Positions 1 through 9,750 of a stretch of DNA of 11,299 bases are shown one piece after another (the stretch's first letter is position 1; the number at the start of each line of letters is the position of its first letter). The stretch is taken from contig JAOAAR010000027.1 in assembly GCA_026418755.1 (NCBI GenBank), positions 1 to 11,299 on the forward strand. The letters run 5' to 3'. The stretch comes from Planctomycetota bacterium. GTDB taxonomy: Bacteria; Planctomycetota; SKW154. The translations under genes and the position numbers were made by a program. A model generated the notes under the pieces. That model saw nothing but the letters and a program-made list of their open reading frames with translations, did not search any database and was not told the origin of the DNA.

Positions 1-324
1 GTAGTGGTCGTCACCTACGGTTTGACTGCCCGACTGGTCAGACCAGCCATTGAGCAGGCAAGGCGTAAGGGAATAAAAGTAGGACATCTGCGGCTTGTGA
101 CCATCTGGCCTTTTGCAGAATGGGTTATCCGAGAACTATCGGGGAAAGTTGGTGGTTTTTGTGTGGTTGAGATGAACCTGGGGCAGTTGGTTTTTGAAGT
201 GGAGCGTTGCGCGGCGGGCAAGGCGAAGACTGTTTTGTGTGGACACGCGGGCGGAGGACTTTTCACCATCGAGGAGATAAGAGACAAAATTTTCGAGGCG
301 GCAGGCGAAAAAGTGGCAAAGTGA
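1..324 (+). CDS. korA: 2-oxoacid:ferredoxin oxidoreductase alpha subunit, C-terminal part (5' truncated by window edge)
   Basis: This is the C-terminal 107 codons of an alpha subunit of the KorA/VorA type. The reading frame is open from base 1, so the true start lies left of the window; the GTG at base 4 is not a start. The visible part matches the family's C-terminal domain: the segment LRLVTIWPF followed by VVEMNLGQL and then a C-terminal TIEEI helix is the usual layout of the domain following the pyrimidine-binding domain. With the beta and gamma subunits it would convert a 2-oxoacid, CoA and oxidised ferredoxin to acyl-CoA, CO2 and reduced ferredoxin in the cytoplasm. It ends 20 bases before korB, consistent with one operon. 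The substrate (2-oxoglutarate, branched-chain 2-oxoacid or other) cannot be fixed from this part. Confidence 0.9.
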   Translation, partial: VVVVTYGLTARLVRPAIEQARRKGIKVGHLRLVTIWPFAEWVIRELSGKVGGFCVVEMNLGQLVFEVERCAAGKAKTVLCGHAGGGLFTIEEIRDKIFEAAGEKVAK

Positions 325-344
325 GAAGGCGAAAGGAAGAGGAT

Positions 345-1211
345 ATGGCAGGGATAAAATCAATACGGGCGGAATCGGCAGTTGCCCATCCCTACGACAA
401 GTATTTGCGGACAGAAAGGTTTCCTCATATATTTTGTGCGGGGTGTGGGATAGGCACAGTGATGAATGTTTTCGTTGAGGCGGTTGACGACCTTGAAAGA
501 GAGGGAAAGATTGAGGCAAAGAATCTGGTTATAGTGAGCGGAATTGGCTGCTCTGGACGAGTGGCAGGTTACCTCCGCTTTGCCAGTTTTCACACGACGC
601 ACGGAGGTGCTATTCCGTTCGCCACAGGGCTAAAGTTAGCCAACCCTAATCTCACTGTCGTGGTCATATCAGGAGACGGGGACTTGGTCGCAATTGGCGG
701 CAACCATTTCATTCATGCTGCTCGCCGCAATGTGGACATAAATGTCGTATGTATCAATAACTTCATCTACGGTATGACAGGCGGTCAGGTGGGTCCTACA
801 ACACCGCTTGGTACTTACGCATCTACTACCCCTTATGGCAACTACGAGATTCCTTTCAACCTCCCCCATTTGGCGGCTTCTTCGGGGGCGGTCTATGTTG
901 CACGCTGGACTACTCTTCATATGCATCGTCTTAAAGACTCTTTCAAGGAATCTCTGCTCAAGCCGGGTTACTGCTTTGTCGAAGTCATATCTCCTTGCCC
1001 GGAACTGTTTGCTCGCTACAGTAAGATTGGCAAGGGGCTTGATATGATGAAGTACTTCCAGCAGTATTCTGTTGTAGAAGAGAATCCTGACCTGTCTAAA
1101 GCGGGGATAGATTTCAAAGGTGGAAATATTCTTTGCGGTAAGTTTGTTGACCGTGACCGTCCCGATTTTCTTGCCACTATGCGAGAGTTTGTCAAAAAAT
1201 CTTTGGAGTAG
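345..1211 (+). CDS. korB: 2-oxoacid:ferredoxin oxidoreductase beta subunit (TPP-binding)
   Basis: A 288-residue protein, the normal length for KorB-type beta subunits. The ATG at 345 follows a purine-rich ribosome site (GGAAGAGG), and the frame upstream of it is only read-through of the korA end. It has FCAGCG (Cys31, Cys34), GIGCSGR (Cys69) and a late Cys218 in SPCPEL, a pattern consistent with the four cysteines that hold the [4Fe-4S] cluster. GDGD at residues 110-113 followed by NN at 138-139 is the thiamine-diphosphate/Mg binding motif. With the alpha subunit it forms the catalytic centre that decarboxylates the 2-oxoacid and passes electrons to ferredoxin. It sits between korA and korC with gaps of 20 and 5 bases. 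The FCAGCG and TPLG segments fit the 2-oxoglutarate/2-oxoacid branch better than pyruvate oxidoreductase; exact substrate is inferred only. Confidence 0.94.
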   Translation: MAGIKSIRAESAVAHPYDKYLRTERFPHIFCAGCGIGTVMNVFVEAVDDLEREGKIEAKNLVIVSGIGCSGRVAGYLRFASFHTTHGGAIPFATGLKLANPNLTVVVISGDGDLVAIGGNHFIHAARRNVDINVVCINNFIYGMTGGQVGPTTPLGTYASTTPYGNYEIPFNLPHLAASSGAVYVARWTTLHMHRLKDSFKESLLKPGYCFVEVISPCPELFARYSKIGKGLDMMKYFQQYSVVEENPDLSKAGIDFKGGNILCGKFVDRDRPDFLATMREFVKKSLE

Positions 1212-1216
1212 GCGAA

Positions 1217-1768
1217 ATGAGTCTACATCAGGTAAAGTTTTCGGGCTTTGGCGGACAGGGGATTATCCTGAGCGGATTCATCGTCGGGCGCGCTGCTGTC
1301 ATATACGACAAGAAAAATGCTGCTTTCACGCAGTCGTACGGACCTGAGGCACGCGGCGGCTACTGCTCAGCAGAAGTCATCATCTCTGATGAGACGATTG
1401 AATATCCATTCGTAATGGAAGCGGATGTATTAGTCACGCTCTCTCAAGAAGCGTTCAAAAAGTATGCGTCTATTTTGAAGAAAGACGGTGCCCTTATCTA
1501 CGACCCTGATATGGTGAAACTCTCTAAACTTCCTGAGACTGTTAGAGTCTATCCCATTCAGGCGACAAAAATCGCTGAAGAGTTGGGTAACAAGGTCGTT
1601 GCCAATGTGGTGATGCTCGGTTTCTTTACCGCAATCAGCGGAGAGGTGAGCGAAGAGGCGATGCGCAGAAGTGTTCTCGACTCCGTGCCAAAAAAGTTCG
1701 TCGACTTGAACACGAGGGCGTTTAACCGTGGGCTGGAGTTGGGTAAAGCACTTCTTAAAAAGTGTTGA
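1217..1768 (+). CDS. korC: 2-oxoacid:ferredoxin oxidoreductase gamma subunit
   Basis: A 183-residue gamma subunit, typical length. The N-terminal GFGGQGI (residues 10-16) and the YGPEARGG segment are hallmarks of the gamma domain (POR family), which binds CoA and completes the 2-oxoacid oxidoreductase. The start ATG at 1217 lies 5 bases after the korB stop, and its ribosome site (GGAG at 1205-1208) sits in the last codons of korB, so translation is probably coupled. The order alpha, beta, gamma as separate genes, with no delta (ferredoxin) subunit seen here, is common in bacterial Kor operons; a delta gene could lie to the left of the window. Confidence 0.93.
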   Translation: MSLHQVKFSGFGGQGIILSGFIVGRAAVIYDKKNAAFTQSYGPEARGGYCSAEVIISDETIEYPFVMEADVLVTLSQEAFKKYASILKKDGALIYDPDMVKLSKLPETVRVYPIQATKIAEELGNKVVANVVMLGFFTAISGEVSEEAMRRSVLDSVPKKFVDLNTRAFNRGLELGKALLKKC

Positions 1769-1779
1769 GGGGTAAGGGG

Positions 1780-2151
1780 ATGAATCTACGAGAGAGTATT
1801 GAGAGAATCAGCGGAGTGAAGTTGAGCGCGTGCTATCAATGTGGTACCTGCTCCGGCGGTTGTCCAATCGTTGAGATGATGGATGTTGCCCCGAGTAAGG
1901 GGATTTATCGTCTCCAGAGAAACGATTCATCGGTTTTGGATGCGACTACTTTGTGGCTATGTGCGGCCTGTTTTACCTGTGACACGCGCTGTCCGAGAGG
2001 TCTGCGCATCTCTGCAGTTATGGAGGCAGCACGGGCTCTTAAACTCCGCAAAAACATAGACCATCTGCGCCCCGAATCCTTGAATGCGGAAAGTTACGCT
2101 CACATGCCTCCCATCACGATGATTGCAGCCTTCCGTAAATATACAGGATGA
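1780..2151 (+). CDS. hdrC: HdrC-like iron-sulfur protein (heterodisulfide reductase subunit C family)
   Basis: A 123-residue soluble protein with two CxxCxxCxxxCP motifs: Cys18, 21, 24, 28 and Cys61, 64, 67, 71, each expected to bind a [4Fe-4S] cluster. The sequence between and after them (LWLCAACFTC, CPRGLRI) is characteristic of HdrC. The protein is shorter than many HdrC proteins and has no membrane helix. The start chosen is ATG 1780, which has AGGGG about 7 bases upstream; a GTG at 1762 overlapping korC would add six residues and has no better ribosome site. In methanogen-type complexes HdrC carries electrons between the flavin subunit HdrA and HdrB. Here it follows korC by 11 bases, suggesting it takes or delivers electrons in connection with the 2-oxoacid oxidoreductase. 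The physiological partner is inferred. Confidence 0.9.
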   Translation: MNLRESIERISGVKLSACYQCGTCSGGCPIVEMMDVAPSKGIYRLQRNDSSVLDATTLWLCAACFTCDTRCPRGLRISAVMEAARALKLRKNIDHLRPESLNAESYAHMPPITMIAAFRKYTG

Positions 2152-2195
2152 TACGGAAATGTGGGATAGAGAGTATATTGCAGGAGAAGACAACA

Positions 2196-3068
2196 ATGAA
2201 GCGATACGATATTAAGTCAATAGCATATTATCCGGGCTGTACTCTGCGCAACGGTGCAGAGGAGGTGGAAAAATCATTTCTTTATCTCTGCGATGCGCTC
2301 TTTCTCCGTCCTGATGAGTTGCGGAAATGGAACTGCTGTGGTACGGTCTTCTCTCTCCAGCAAGACGCTCTTGTCTATCACCTTGCATCGCTGCGCAACT
2401 TTATCCGTGCAAAAGAAGCAGGCAAGAGAGCGCTTCTTGCGCCTTGCTCTGTCTGCTACAACACACTAGCACAGGTATTGGAGTTCTGCCGCAAGAACCC
2501 CGAAAGCCTCAGAAAAGCGAACGAATTTATGTACGAAGAAGAGACGAAGTTCAATCTCGGCGATGTGGATGTTCTTGATATAGTTGTCTTTTTGAGGGAT
2601 GTTGTCGGGTATGAGTGCGTTGCGGAAGCGGCGAAGCGGAATCTTGATGGATTAAAAATTTCCGTCTACTACGGTTGTCTCCATTCACGCCCCCGATCTG
2701 TTGCTACCTGTGAGGTGGAGATGCCAAACACATTGGAGCAACTTCTCTTGCGATTGGGAGCATCCTGCGTGGAGTACTCGATGAAGAACGAATGCTGTGG
2801 CTCGTATCTTGTGGTGAAAGACCGCGCAATCGCTCTTGAGCGTGTGATGCGTATCGTAAGAAGTGCAACCTGCAACGGTGCCGAACTGCTCGTTACTCTC
2901 TGTCCTCTATGCTATCATAATCTTTCTACTCTTCAAAAAGAGGTGAGAGAAGAGGGTTTCAAGCCTCTGCCTGTGGTTTATCTCACTCAGGTTCTTGCGT
3001 TCTCTCTTGGTGCTCCAAAGGAGATTTATAACCCTAAGTCGGCGCCTATTCCTGCTTTCGCATCCTGA
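2196..3068 (+). CDS. hdrB: HdrB-like CCG-domain protein (heterodisulfide reductase subunit B family)
   Basis: A 290-residue protein with two complete cysteine-rich CCG domains. The first has Cys15, Cys47-Cys48, Cys84 and Cys87; the second has Cys161, Cys200-Cys201, Cys236 and Cys239. All ligands of the family pattern CX31-38CCX33-35CXXC are present, so it could bind the noncubane clusters known from methanogen HdrB, where the disulfide CoM-S-S-CoB is reduced. The natural acceptor in a bacterium is unknown and may be another disulfide or a protein partner. ATG 2196 is chosen because AGGAGA lies 8 bases upstream. An ATG at 2148, overlapping the hdrC stop as ATGA, would add 16 unconserved-looking residues. 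It is last in the kor-hdr operon; its 3' end faces the radical SAM gene with 20 bases between stops. Confidence 0.91.
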   Translation: MKRYDIKSIAYYPGCTLRNGAEEVEKSFLYLCDALFLRPDELRKWNCCGTVFSLQQDALVYHLASLRNFIRAKEAGKRALLAPCSVCYNTLAQVLEFCRKNPESLRKANEFMYEEETKFNLGDVDVLDIVVFLRDVVGYECVAEAAKRNLDGLKISVYYGCLHSRPRSVATCEVEMPNTLEQLLLRLGASCVEYSMKNECCGSYLVVKDRAIALERVMRIVRSATCNGAELLVTLCPLCYHNLSTLQKEVREEGFKPLPVVYLTQVLAFSLGAPKEIYNPKSAPIPAFAS

Positions 3069-3079
3069 CAATTCTTTTC

Positions 3080-3127
3080 TCTTGCCATTTATCTGCTTGA
3101 GTCTTCGAAGGCAAGATTGTTTGCTTT
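3080..3127 (+). terminator. Weak terminator-like hairpin at the end of the kor-hdr operon
   Basis: TCTTGCC (3080-3086) pairs perfectly with GGCAAGA (3110-3116) across a 23-base loop, and a T-rich stretch follows on the plus strand. It lies 12 bases after the hdrB stop and overlaps the last codons of the convergent radical SAM gene. The long loop and interrupted T tract make it a weak candidate. On the minus strand no T run follows, so it would serve the plus-strand operon only. Confidence 0.3.
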
Positions 3128-4534
3128 CAGTTTGTGGAGTGAGCGCATGCGTAATGCGACACGCGACTTGCGGTTTGGCAGCCAGCGAGTCACCATATCT
3201 GCCACAGCAGCGACAAGGACGCGGGGTTTGCCTATGCCGCTTCGGTAGAGTTTGTGCGCTACAGAGAATATGTGAAAGGGGAGGTAGAAACGGCGCATAA
3301 CTTTCCGCCCGATTCTTTTGAGCCGCTGCGGTGAAAGCGAATCCGAATAGACGATTCCCATCTCTCCTTCACGGATATGATACCCTTCGGTTTTTTCGAC
3401 GAGTTCTTTGAGTGGAGAAAACTTCTCGACGCGAAGCCTCTGCACCGAAAGCCCGTCCGCTCCGAGTTCCCTCGCAAATTTAGGTATCCGCAGTATCTCC
3501 TCTTCTGTCTCGCCGATATTGCCCACAATGAAACAGGTATGGAGAAAGAACCCGAACCGGCGGAGCACAGAAAAATATCTGCGTACATCGTCTGTTGTGA
3601 ACCCTTTTGCAAGTTGCCGCAATGTGGTATCACTACAGGATTCAAGCCCGATGAGGGGTACTCTCATTCCTGCTTTATACATCTTTGCCAAAACATCAGG
3701 TCTCTTTGCAATCTCTACTCTTGCATTGAAAATGTATCTCTTTTTGATTCTCTCTTTAAGCAATAGGTCACAGATTCTCCCTACTCTGTCCATATCATGA
3801 GTGAAGTTGTCGTCGCTGAAAGCAATTATGTCGGCATCTATCTGTTTCAACTCCTCCACAACAGATTCAGGTGAGCGCGCAGACCAGTCCCTCTTCTGCC
3901 CCAGTGGGTTCATATTGAATGTGCAAAACTTGCAGCGGTAGGGGCAGCCGCGGGAAGATGCTACCATATCAATCTTCACACCCGTTTCAATTCCTCCGGG
4001 ACAGATGGTATATTTGTAACGGCGCAACTTGCGGATTGGGAATATATCATCTCTTACAGGGGGAAGAGCCTCGCTTGGGTTGTGGATTACTCTCCCATTC
4101 TGGCGGTAGGAGACACAAGGAACATTTGTGAACCCTTTGTTCTCTATTATGCGGCGCATCGGCTCCTCTCCATCGCCCCGGACTACAGCGTGAATATTTG
4201 GGCACCACTCGAACAACTCTTCTACCGCTTCTGTTGCGTATCTTCCGCCTACTATCTTGACAATATGTTTCGGCAGACGATTGATGAAGTTGAGAAAGAA
4301 GGAGCGTTCATTCCGCCAGTTAAGACTTAAAAGAATCAAATCCGTGTTTGCATTTATGAAACGACTGATAGGATACGGCTCATAGCGGATGTCAATCACG
4401 GTGGTCTTTTTTGCGTAAGGAGAAACCACGGCAGCGATGTGTTCAAGTCCAAGTGGCGGCAGAAAATTCGTATGAATCTTCTCCCTCCGATAAGGGTATA
4501 CGCATAAAACCTCCCGCAACCTTGACGGAAACAC
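3089..4534 (-). CDS. B12-binding-domain type radical SAM protein
   Basis: A 481-residue protein built like the BchE/hopanoid-type class. It has an N-terminal Rossmann-like domain (about residues 5-150, with PPLGLEH, VGGRYAT and RGDGEEP at the usual places) and then a radical SAM TIM-barrel. CPYRCKFC (Cys197, 201, 204) is the CxxxCxxC site that holds the [4Fe-4S] cluster which cleaves S-adenosylmethionine. IAFSDDNF and VPLIGLES fit later barrel strands. The reaction cannot be told; relatives carry out methylations, cyclisations and other C-C chemistry. The cobalamin DxHxxG motif is not visible; the nearest segment reads DIRYEP. The start is uncertain. GTG 4534 has GAGG 7 bases upstream and keeps the conserved part whole, while TTG 4591 would add 19 residues behind a poor ribosome site. 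It is a single gene with its own promoter, convergent to hdrB. Confidence 0.85.
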   Translation of the reverse strand: MFPSRLREVLCVYPYRREKIHTNFLPPLGLEHIAAVVSPYAKKTTVIDIRYEPYPISRFINANTDLILLSLNWRNERSFFLNFINRLPKHIVKIVGGRYATEAVEELFEWCPNIHAVVRGDGEEPMRRIIENKGFTNVPCVSYRQNGRVIHNPSEALPPVRDDIFPIRKLRRYKYTICPGGIETGVKIDMVASSRGCPYRCKFCTFNMNPLGQKRDWSARSPESVVEELKQIDADIIAFSDDNFTHDMDRVGRICDLLLKERIKKRYIFNARVEIAKRPDVLAKMYKAGMRVPLIGLESCSDTTLRQLAKGFTTDDVRRYFSVLRRFGFFLHTCFIVGNIGETEEEILRIPKFARELGADGLSVQRLRVEKFSPLKELVEKTEGYHIREGEMGIVYSDSLSPQRLKRIGRKVMRRFYLPFHIFSVAHKLYRSGIGKPRVLVAAVADMVTRWLPNRKSRVALRMRSLHKLKANNLAFEDSSR

Positions 4535-4641
4535 TTTTCTTCCTCGCTCTTTATCCTTCCATATACTATCCAAACCATCCGTCTCTTTCAAGCACCCTAA
4601 CCGGGCTTTCCTCGTAACTCAACTGATTAAGAGGGGCTTCC

Positions 4642-4660
4642 AAGCGGATACTATCTGCTT
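4642..4660. repeat. Palindrome (8-base arms, 3-base loop) over the -10 box of the radical SAM promoter
   Basis: AAGCGGAT (4642-4649) and ATCTGCTT (4653-4660) form inverted arms with one G-T pair, separated by ACT. The palindrome covers the predicted -10 hexamer of the minus-strand promoter and sits in the divergent intergenic region 4535-4753. Its size and place suit a repressor operator, but no adjacent regulator gene of a known DNA-binding family is present, so the role is inferred. The remainder of this intergenic stretch holds no gene I can support. Confidence 0.4.
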
Positions 4661-4676
4661 ATTAAAACTGTCTCAA
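4648..4676 (-). promoter_or_regulatory. Sigma70-type promoter for the radical SAM gene
   Basis: On the minus strand TTGAGA (4676-4671, five of six consensus bases) is followed after exactly 17 bases by TAGTAT (4653-4648, four of six). Transcription would begin near 4641, leaving a leader of roughly 50 or 107 bases depending on which start codon is used. It is the only good candidate between the divergent genes, and it coincides with a palindrome over the -10 box. Confidence 0.45.
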
Positions 4677-4691
4677 CGCTCTCAGGAGAGA

Positions 4692-4722
4692 TTGAACCAT
4701 AATCGGCGCATTAGGGTATTTT
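4692..4722 (+). promoter_or_regulatory. Weak candidate promoter for the anti-sigma-like gene
   Basis: TTGAAC (4692-4697) and TATTTT (4717-4722) are separated by 19 bases, a wider gap than the optimum of about 17. They lie 32 bases before the ATG of the anti-sigma-like gene. If that gene is driven by an alternative sigma factor, the true promoter would look different; I cannot distinguish this. Confidence 0.2.
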
Positions 4723-4753
4723 TTACGGGACGGATAGTGAGGGTAGAGACGAT

Positions 4754-5061
4754 ATGGATTGTGCACGAGTAAGAGGGTGTTTCGACGATGCTTATTTTTC
4801 GCTTCTTTCTGAGTCTGAAAGTGAGGAGTTTTTTGCCCATTTAAAGGAGTGTGTAAACTGCGCTGAAGGCTATGAGAGGTTGAAAAGCGCTTGGGAAAAA
4901 TTGAAAGAGGCAGGTAAAGTAAGTGAAATGAGGATTCCCTCGCTTGACTCTGTTCTTGCAAGATTGCGTCGCAAGCCTCTCTTCATTCGAAAATGGTTTT
5001 TGGTGCTGCCTGCTTGTTACTTTTTACTCTCCTTTACCCACCGCATCCTCAAGGAGTCGTA

Positions 5062-5062
<1 letters not shown>
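4754..5062 (+). CDS. Putative membrane-anchored zinc-finger anti-sigma factor (zf-HC2/ZAS type), short
   Basis: A 102-residue protein. The N-terminal part carries the ZAS-type zinc motif: Cys3 (MDC) and then His29-x3-Cys33-x2-Cys36 in HLKECVNC, the arrangement seen in anti-sigma factors that hold an ECF sigma factor in the cytoplasm. A charged helical linker (about 40-80) leads to one hydrophobic segment (about 81-95, WFLVLPACYFLLSF), predicted to be a membrane anchor, and only seven residues follow. Most ZAS proteins of this layout have an extracytoplasmic sensor domain after the anchor. Here that part may be encoded by the overlapping downstream ORF in the -1 frame. No sigma factor gene lies next to it, which is unusual. 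Its stop overlaps the next start as TAATG. Family assignment is from motif only. Confidence 0.65.
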
Positions 5063-7746
<2,684 letters not shown>

Positions 7747-7762
<16 letters not shown>

Positions 7763-7788
7763 CTATATTGCGTGGTCTAATGCGTCAA
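7747..7788 (-). repeat. Inverted repeat around the stop codon of the acyl-CoA synthetase
   Basis: TTGACGC (7747-7753) and GCGTCAA (7782-7788) are perfect 7-base inverted arms 28 bases apart. The acyl-CoA synthetase stop (7765-7763) lies in the loop, and alternative GACGC/GCGTC pairings are possible inside. On the minus strand it is followed by an A-rich, not T-rich, stretch, so it might stabilise the 3' end of the transcript or be a weak factor-dependent end rather than an intrinsic terminator. Confidence 0.35.
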
Positions 7789-9691
7789 GGGCGTCAGGGT
7801 TCTCTATGCTTGAGATGTCACCAAGAGGTTGTCCGAGGTATTTCCGTTTGATGGTGCCGCGGACGATTTTGGCGGAGCGCGTCTTCGGAATCGCCTTGAC
7901 AAACTTTACCTCCTTCGGACGCATCGTCTTGCCTAACACTTCGCCAATATGCTCTCGCAGTTTTTTGCGCAACTCCTCGGTAGGAGTTACACCTTGTTTC
8001 AAAACGACAAAGACGACAATCTCCTCTCCTTTTACCGGCTCAGGAACGCCGATTGCTGCTGCCTCGACCACTTCATCGTTCTCTATGAGAACCGCTTCTA
8101 TCTCGGCAGGTCCTACTCGCTTTCCTGCCACCTTAATGGTATCATCACTCCGCCCGTGTAAGAACCAGAAGCCATCTTCGTCCACTTCTGCCCAGTCGCC
8201 GTGAAACCAGATTTTTTCTCCGAAACGGCTGAAGTATGTGTCAAGGTATCGCTGTGGGTCATTCAAAAAGCCTCTCGTCATACTCGGTGCAGGCTTTTTG
8301 CACACAAGATGTCCTATACCACCTCGGACAGGCTTTCCCTCATCACTGAAACAGTCAACATCCATACCGAGCCCAGGACCGCGAAGAGTGGACGGCTTCA
8401 ATTCACAGATAGGTAGTGGCGATAAATGACAACCTACAATTTCTGTACCACCGGAGATGTTAATAATAGGGCATCTGCCACCGCCTACATTCTCAAAAAA
8501 CCAGAGATAAGATTCGTCATCCCATGGCTCTCCTGTCGAGCCGAGGATTCGAAGACTGCTCAAATCGTGTTTAGCAGGCAACTCTTTTCCAAACGGTGCA
8601 AGAAGCCTCACCACAGTTGGAGAGATTCCAAGGGTGTCAATCTTATGCCGCTCCACCATCTGCCAGAGCCTATCAGGAGTTGGCCAGTTGGGAGCACCCT
8701 CAAACATCATATATGTACCACCGAAAAACTGCACCCCTATCATCTCCCAAGGCCCCATCATCCAGCCTATGTCCGTGAGCCAGAAAAAGAGTCTGTTAGG
8801 CTGCACATCGAAAGCATATCCCAATTCCTTCGCTATCTGGGCGAGGCAACCTCCGTGGGTGTGAACCGTTCCTTTCGGCTTTCCCGTAGTGCCACTCGTA
8901 TAGATTATAAGAGCGTAATCTTCAGACTCCATCTCTTCAGTTGGGTAATCAATAGGTTGCCCTTTTAAGAAGTCATCCCACCAGACATCACGGTTTTTGT
9001 CGAAGTTGACAGGAGTGTTGGTGTGGCGGAGAACAATCACTCTCTGCACACTTGGGACGGTTTTGAGTGCTTCGTCTGCATTCGGCTTGATTGGGATTTT
9101 TTCTCCGCGCCTGAACCCACCATCGGCTGTGAAGAGCGCTTTCGCCCGAGCATCGGCAAGCCTCGCCGCCAATGCGCCAGGACCAAAACCGCTGAAAACC
9201 GGTATCGGAATGGCGCCAATCTTCATCGTCGCAAACATCGCTACAGCGATTTCAGGCACCATCGGCATATAAATCCCTACCGTGTCTCCGCGTTTGACCC
9301 CCGAAGAGCGCAAGGCTGCCGCCGCACGGCATACCTCCCGATTCAGCCAGTCGTAAGTATGCTCTCGAACGCTTCCATCATCCCCTTCCCACACGATGCA
9401 ACGCACATTCCCCTTTCCGTCACGAATGTGACGGTCAAGGCAATTATGAACGATGTTTATTCTTCCGCCCACAAACCATTTCGCCCACGGCATCCAGCCT
9501 TCAAGAACTTTGTTGTAAGGCTTGTACCATTCAACTCCGAGATGTTTGAGTGCCGCGTCCCAGAACCATTCAATATCCTCAGTCGAGCGCCTCACCAATT
9601 CTTCATAGTTTTTGATGCCGTGTCTTTGCATAAAATCTGCAACACGGCATTTCAGATAGTCCCCATAAGGTTTCCATATAATCTTGCGCAT
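7763..9691 (-). CDS. AMP-forming acyl-CoA synthetase (acetyl-CoA synthetase-like)
   Basis: A 642-residue enzyme of the acetyl-CoA synthetase size class. It activates a carboxylic acid with ATP to an acyl-adenylate and then to acyl-CoA in the cytoplasm. The P-loop YTSGTTGKPKG is at residues 264-274. SGGTEI (413-418) is the acyl/adenylate-binding motif. GDW and the HGRSDDTIK hinge lie near 498-520, and Lys608 in PKTRSAKIVR is the catalytic lysine of the mobile C-terminal domain. The WWQTETG motif of true acetate enzymes is replaced by ISGGTEI, so a bulkier or different acid is likely. The glycine before the catalytic lysine in the usual PKTRSGK is alanine here. ATG 9691 has AAGGAG about 9 bases upstream and a promoter close by. 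Activity as acyl-CoA synthetase is firm; the substrate is not. Confidence 0.92.
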   Translation of the reverse strand: MRKIIWKPYGDYLKCRVADFMQRHGIKNYEELVRRSTEDIEWFWDAALKHLGVEWYKPYNKVLEGWMPWAKWFVGGRINIVHNCLDRHIRDGKGNVRCIVWEGDDGSVREHTYDWLNREVCRAAAALRSSGVKRGDTVGIYMPMVPEIAVAMFATMKIGAIPIPVFSGFGPGALAARLADARAKALFTADGGFRRGEKIPIKPNADEALKTVPSVQRVIVLRHTNTPVNFDKNRDVWWDDFLKGQPIDYPTEEMESEDYALIIYTSGTTGKPKGTVHTHGGCLAQIAKELGYAFDVQPNRLFFWLTDIGWMMGPWEMIGVQFFGGTYMMFEGAPNWPTPDRLWQMVERHKIDTLGISPTVVRLLAPFGKELPAKHDLSSLRILGSTGEPWDDESYLWFFENVGGGRCPIINISGGTEIVGCHLSPLPICELKPSTLRGPGLGMDVDCFSDEGKPVRGGIGHLVCKKPAPSMTRGFLNDPQRYLDTYFSRFGEKIWFHGDWAEVDEDGFWFLHGRSDDTIKVAGKRVGPAEIEAVLIENDEVVEAAAIGVPEPVKGEEIVVFVVLKQGVTPTEELRKKLREHIGEVLGKTMRPKEVKFVKAIPKTRSAKIVRGTIKRKYLGQPLGDISSIENPDALDALDHAI

Positions 9692-9721
9692 CTCTTCTCT
9701 CTCCTTATCCGTTATAGTAGT

Positions 9722-9750
9722 TTTTTAGCGACAAAGGTTCGGTTTGTCAA
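9722..9750 (-). promoter_or_regulatory. Sigma70-type promoter of the acyl-CoA synthetase gene
   Basis: On the minus strand a perfect TTGACA (9750-9745) is followed after 17 bases by TAAAAA (9727-9722, four of six consensus bases). An A/T-rich stretch just upstream (about 9751-9762) could act as an UP element. Transcription would begin near 9715, about 23 bases before the ATG. The gene therefore probably has its own transcript rather than only reading through from the methyltransferase gene. Confidence 0.55.

Noticed and set aside
136..519. 127-codon minus-strand ORF across the korA-korB junction
   Set aside because: It lies antisense to two well-supported genes with conserved motifs, and its own sequence shows no domain.
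3377..3800. Two plus-strand ORFs of about 130 codons inside the radical SAM gene
   Set aside because: Both are shadows of the minus-strand gene, whose CxxxCxxC and barrel motifs prove the coding strand.
4608..4690. Possible tRNA-like stretch (D-arm-like bases before a short stem)
   Set aside because: No T-arm consensus and no acceptor stem pairing; the visible stem is better explained as a promoter palindrome.
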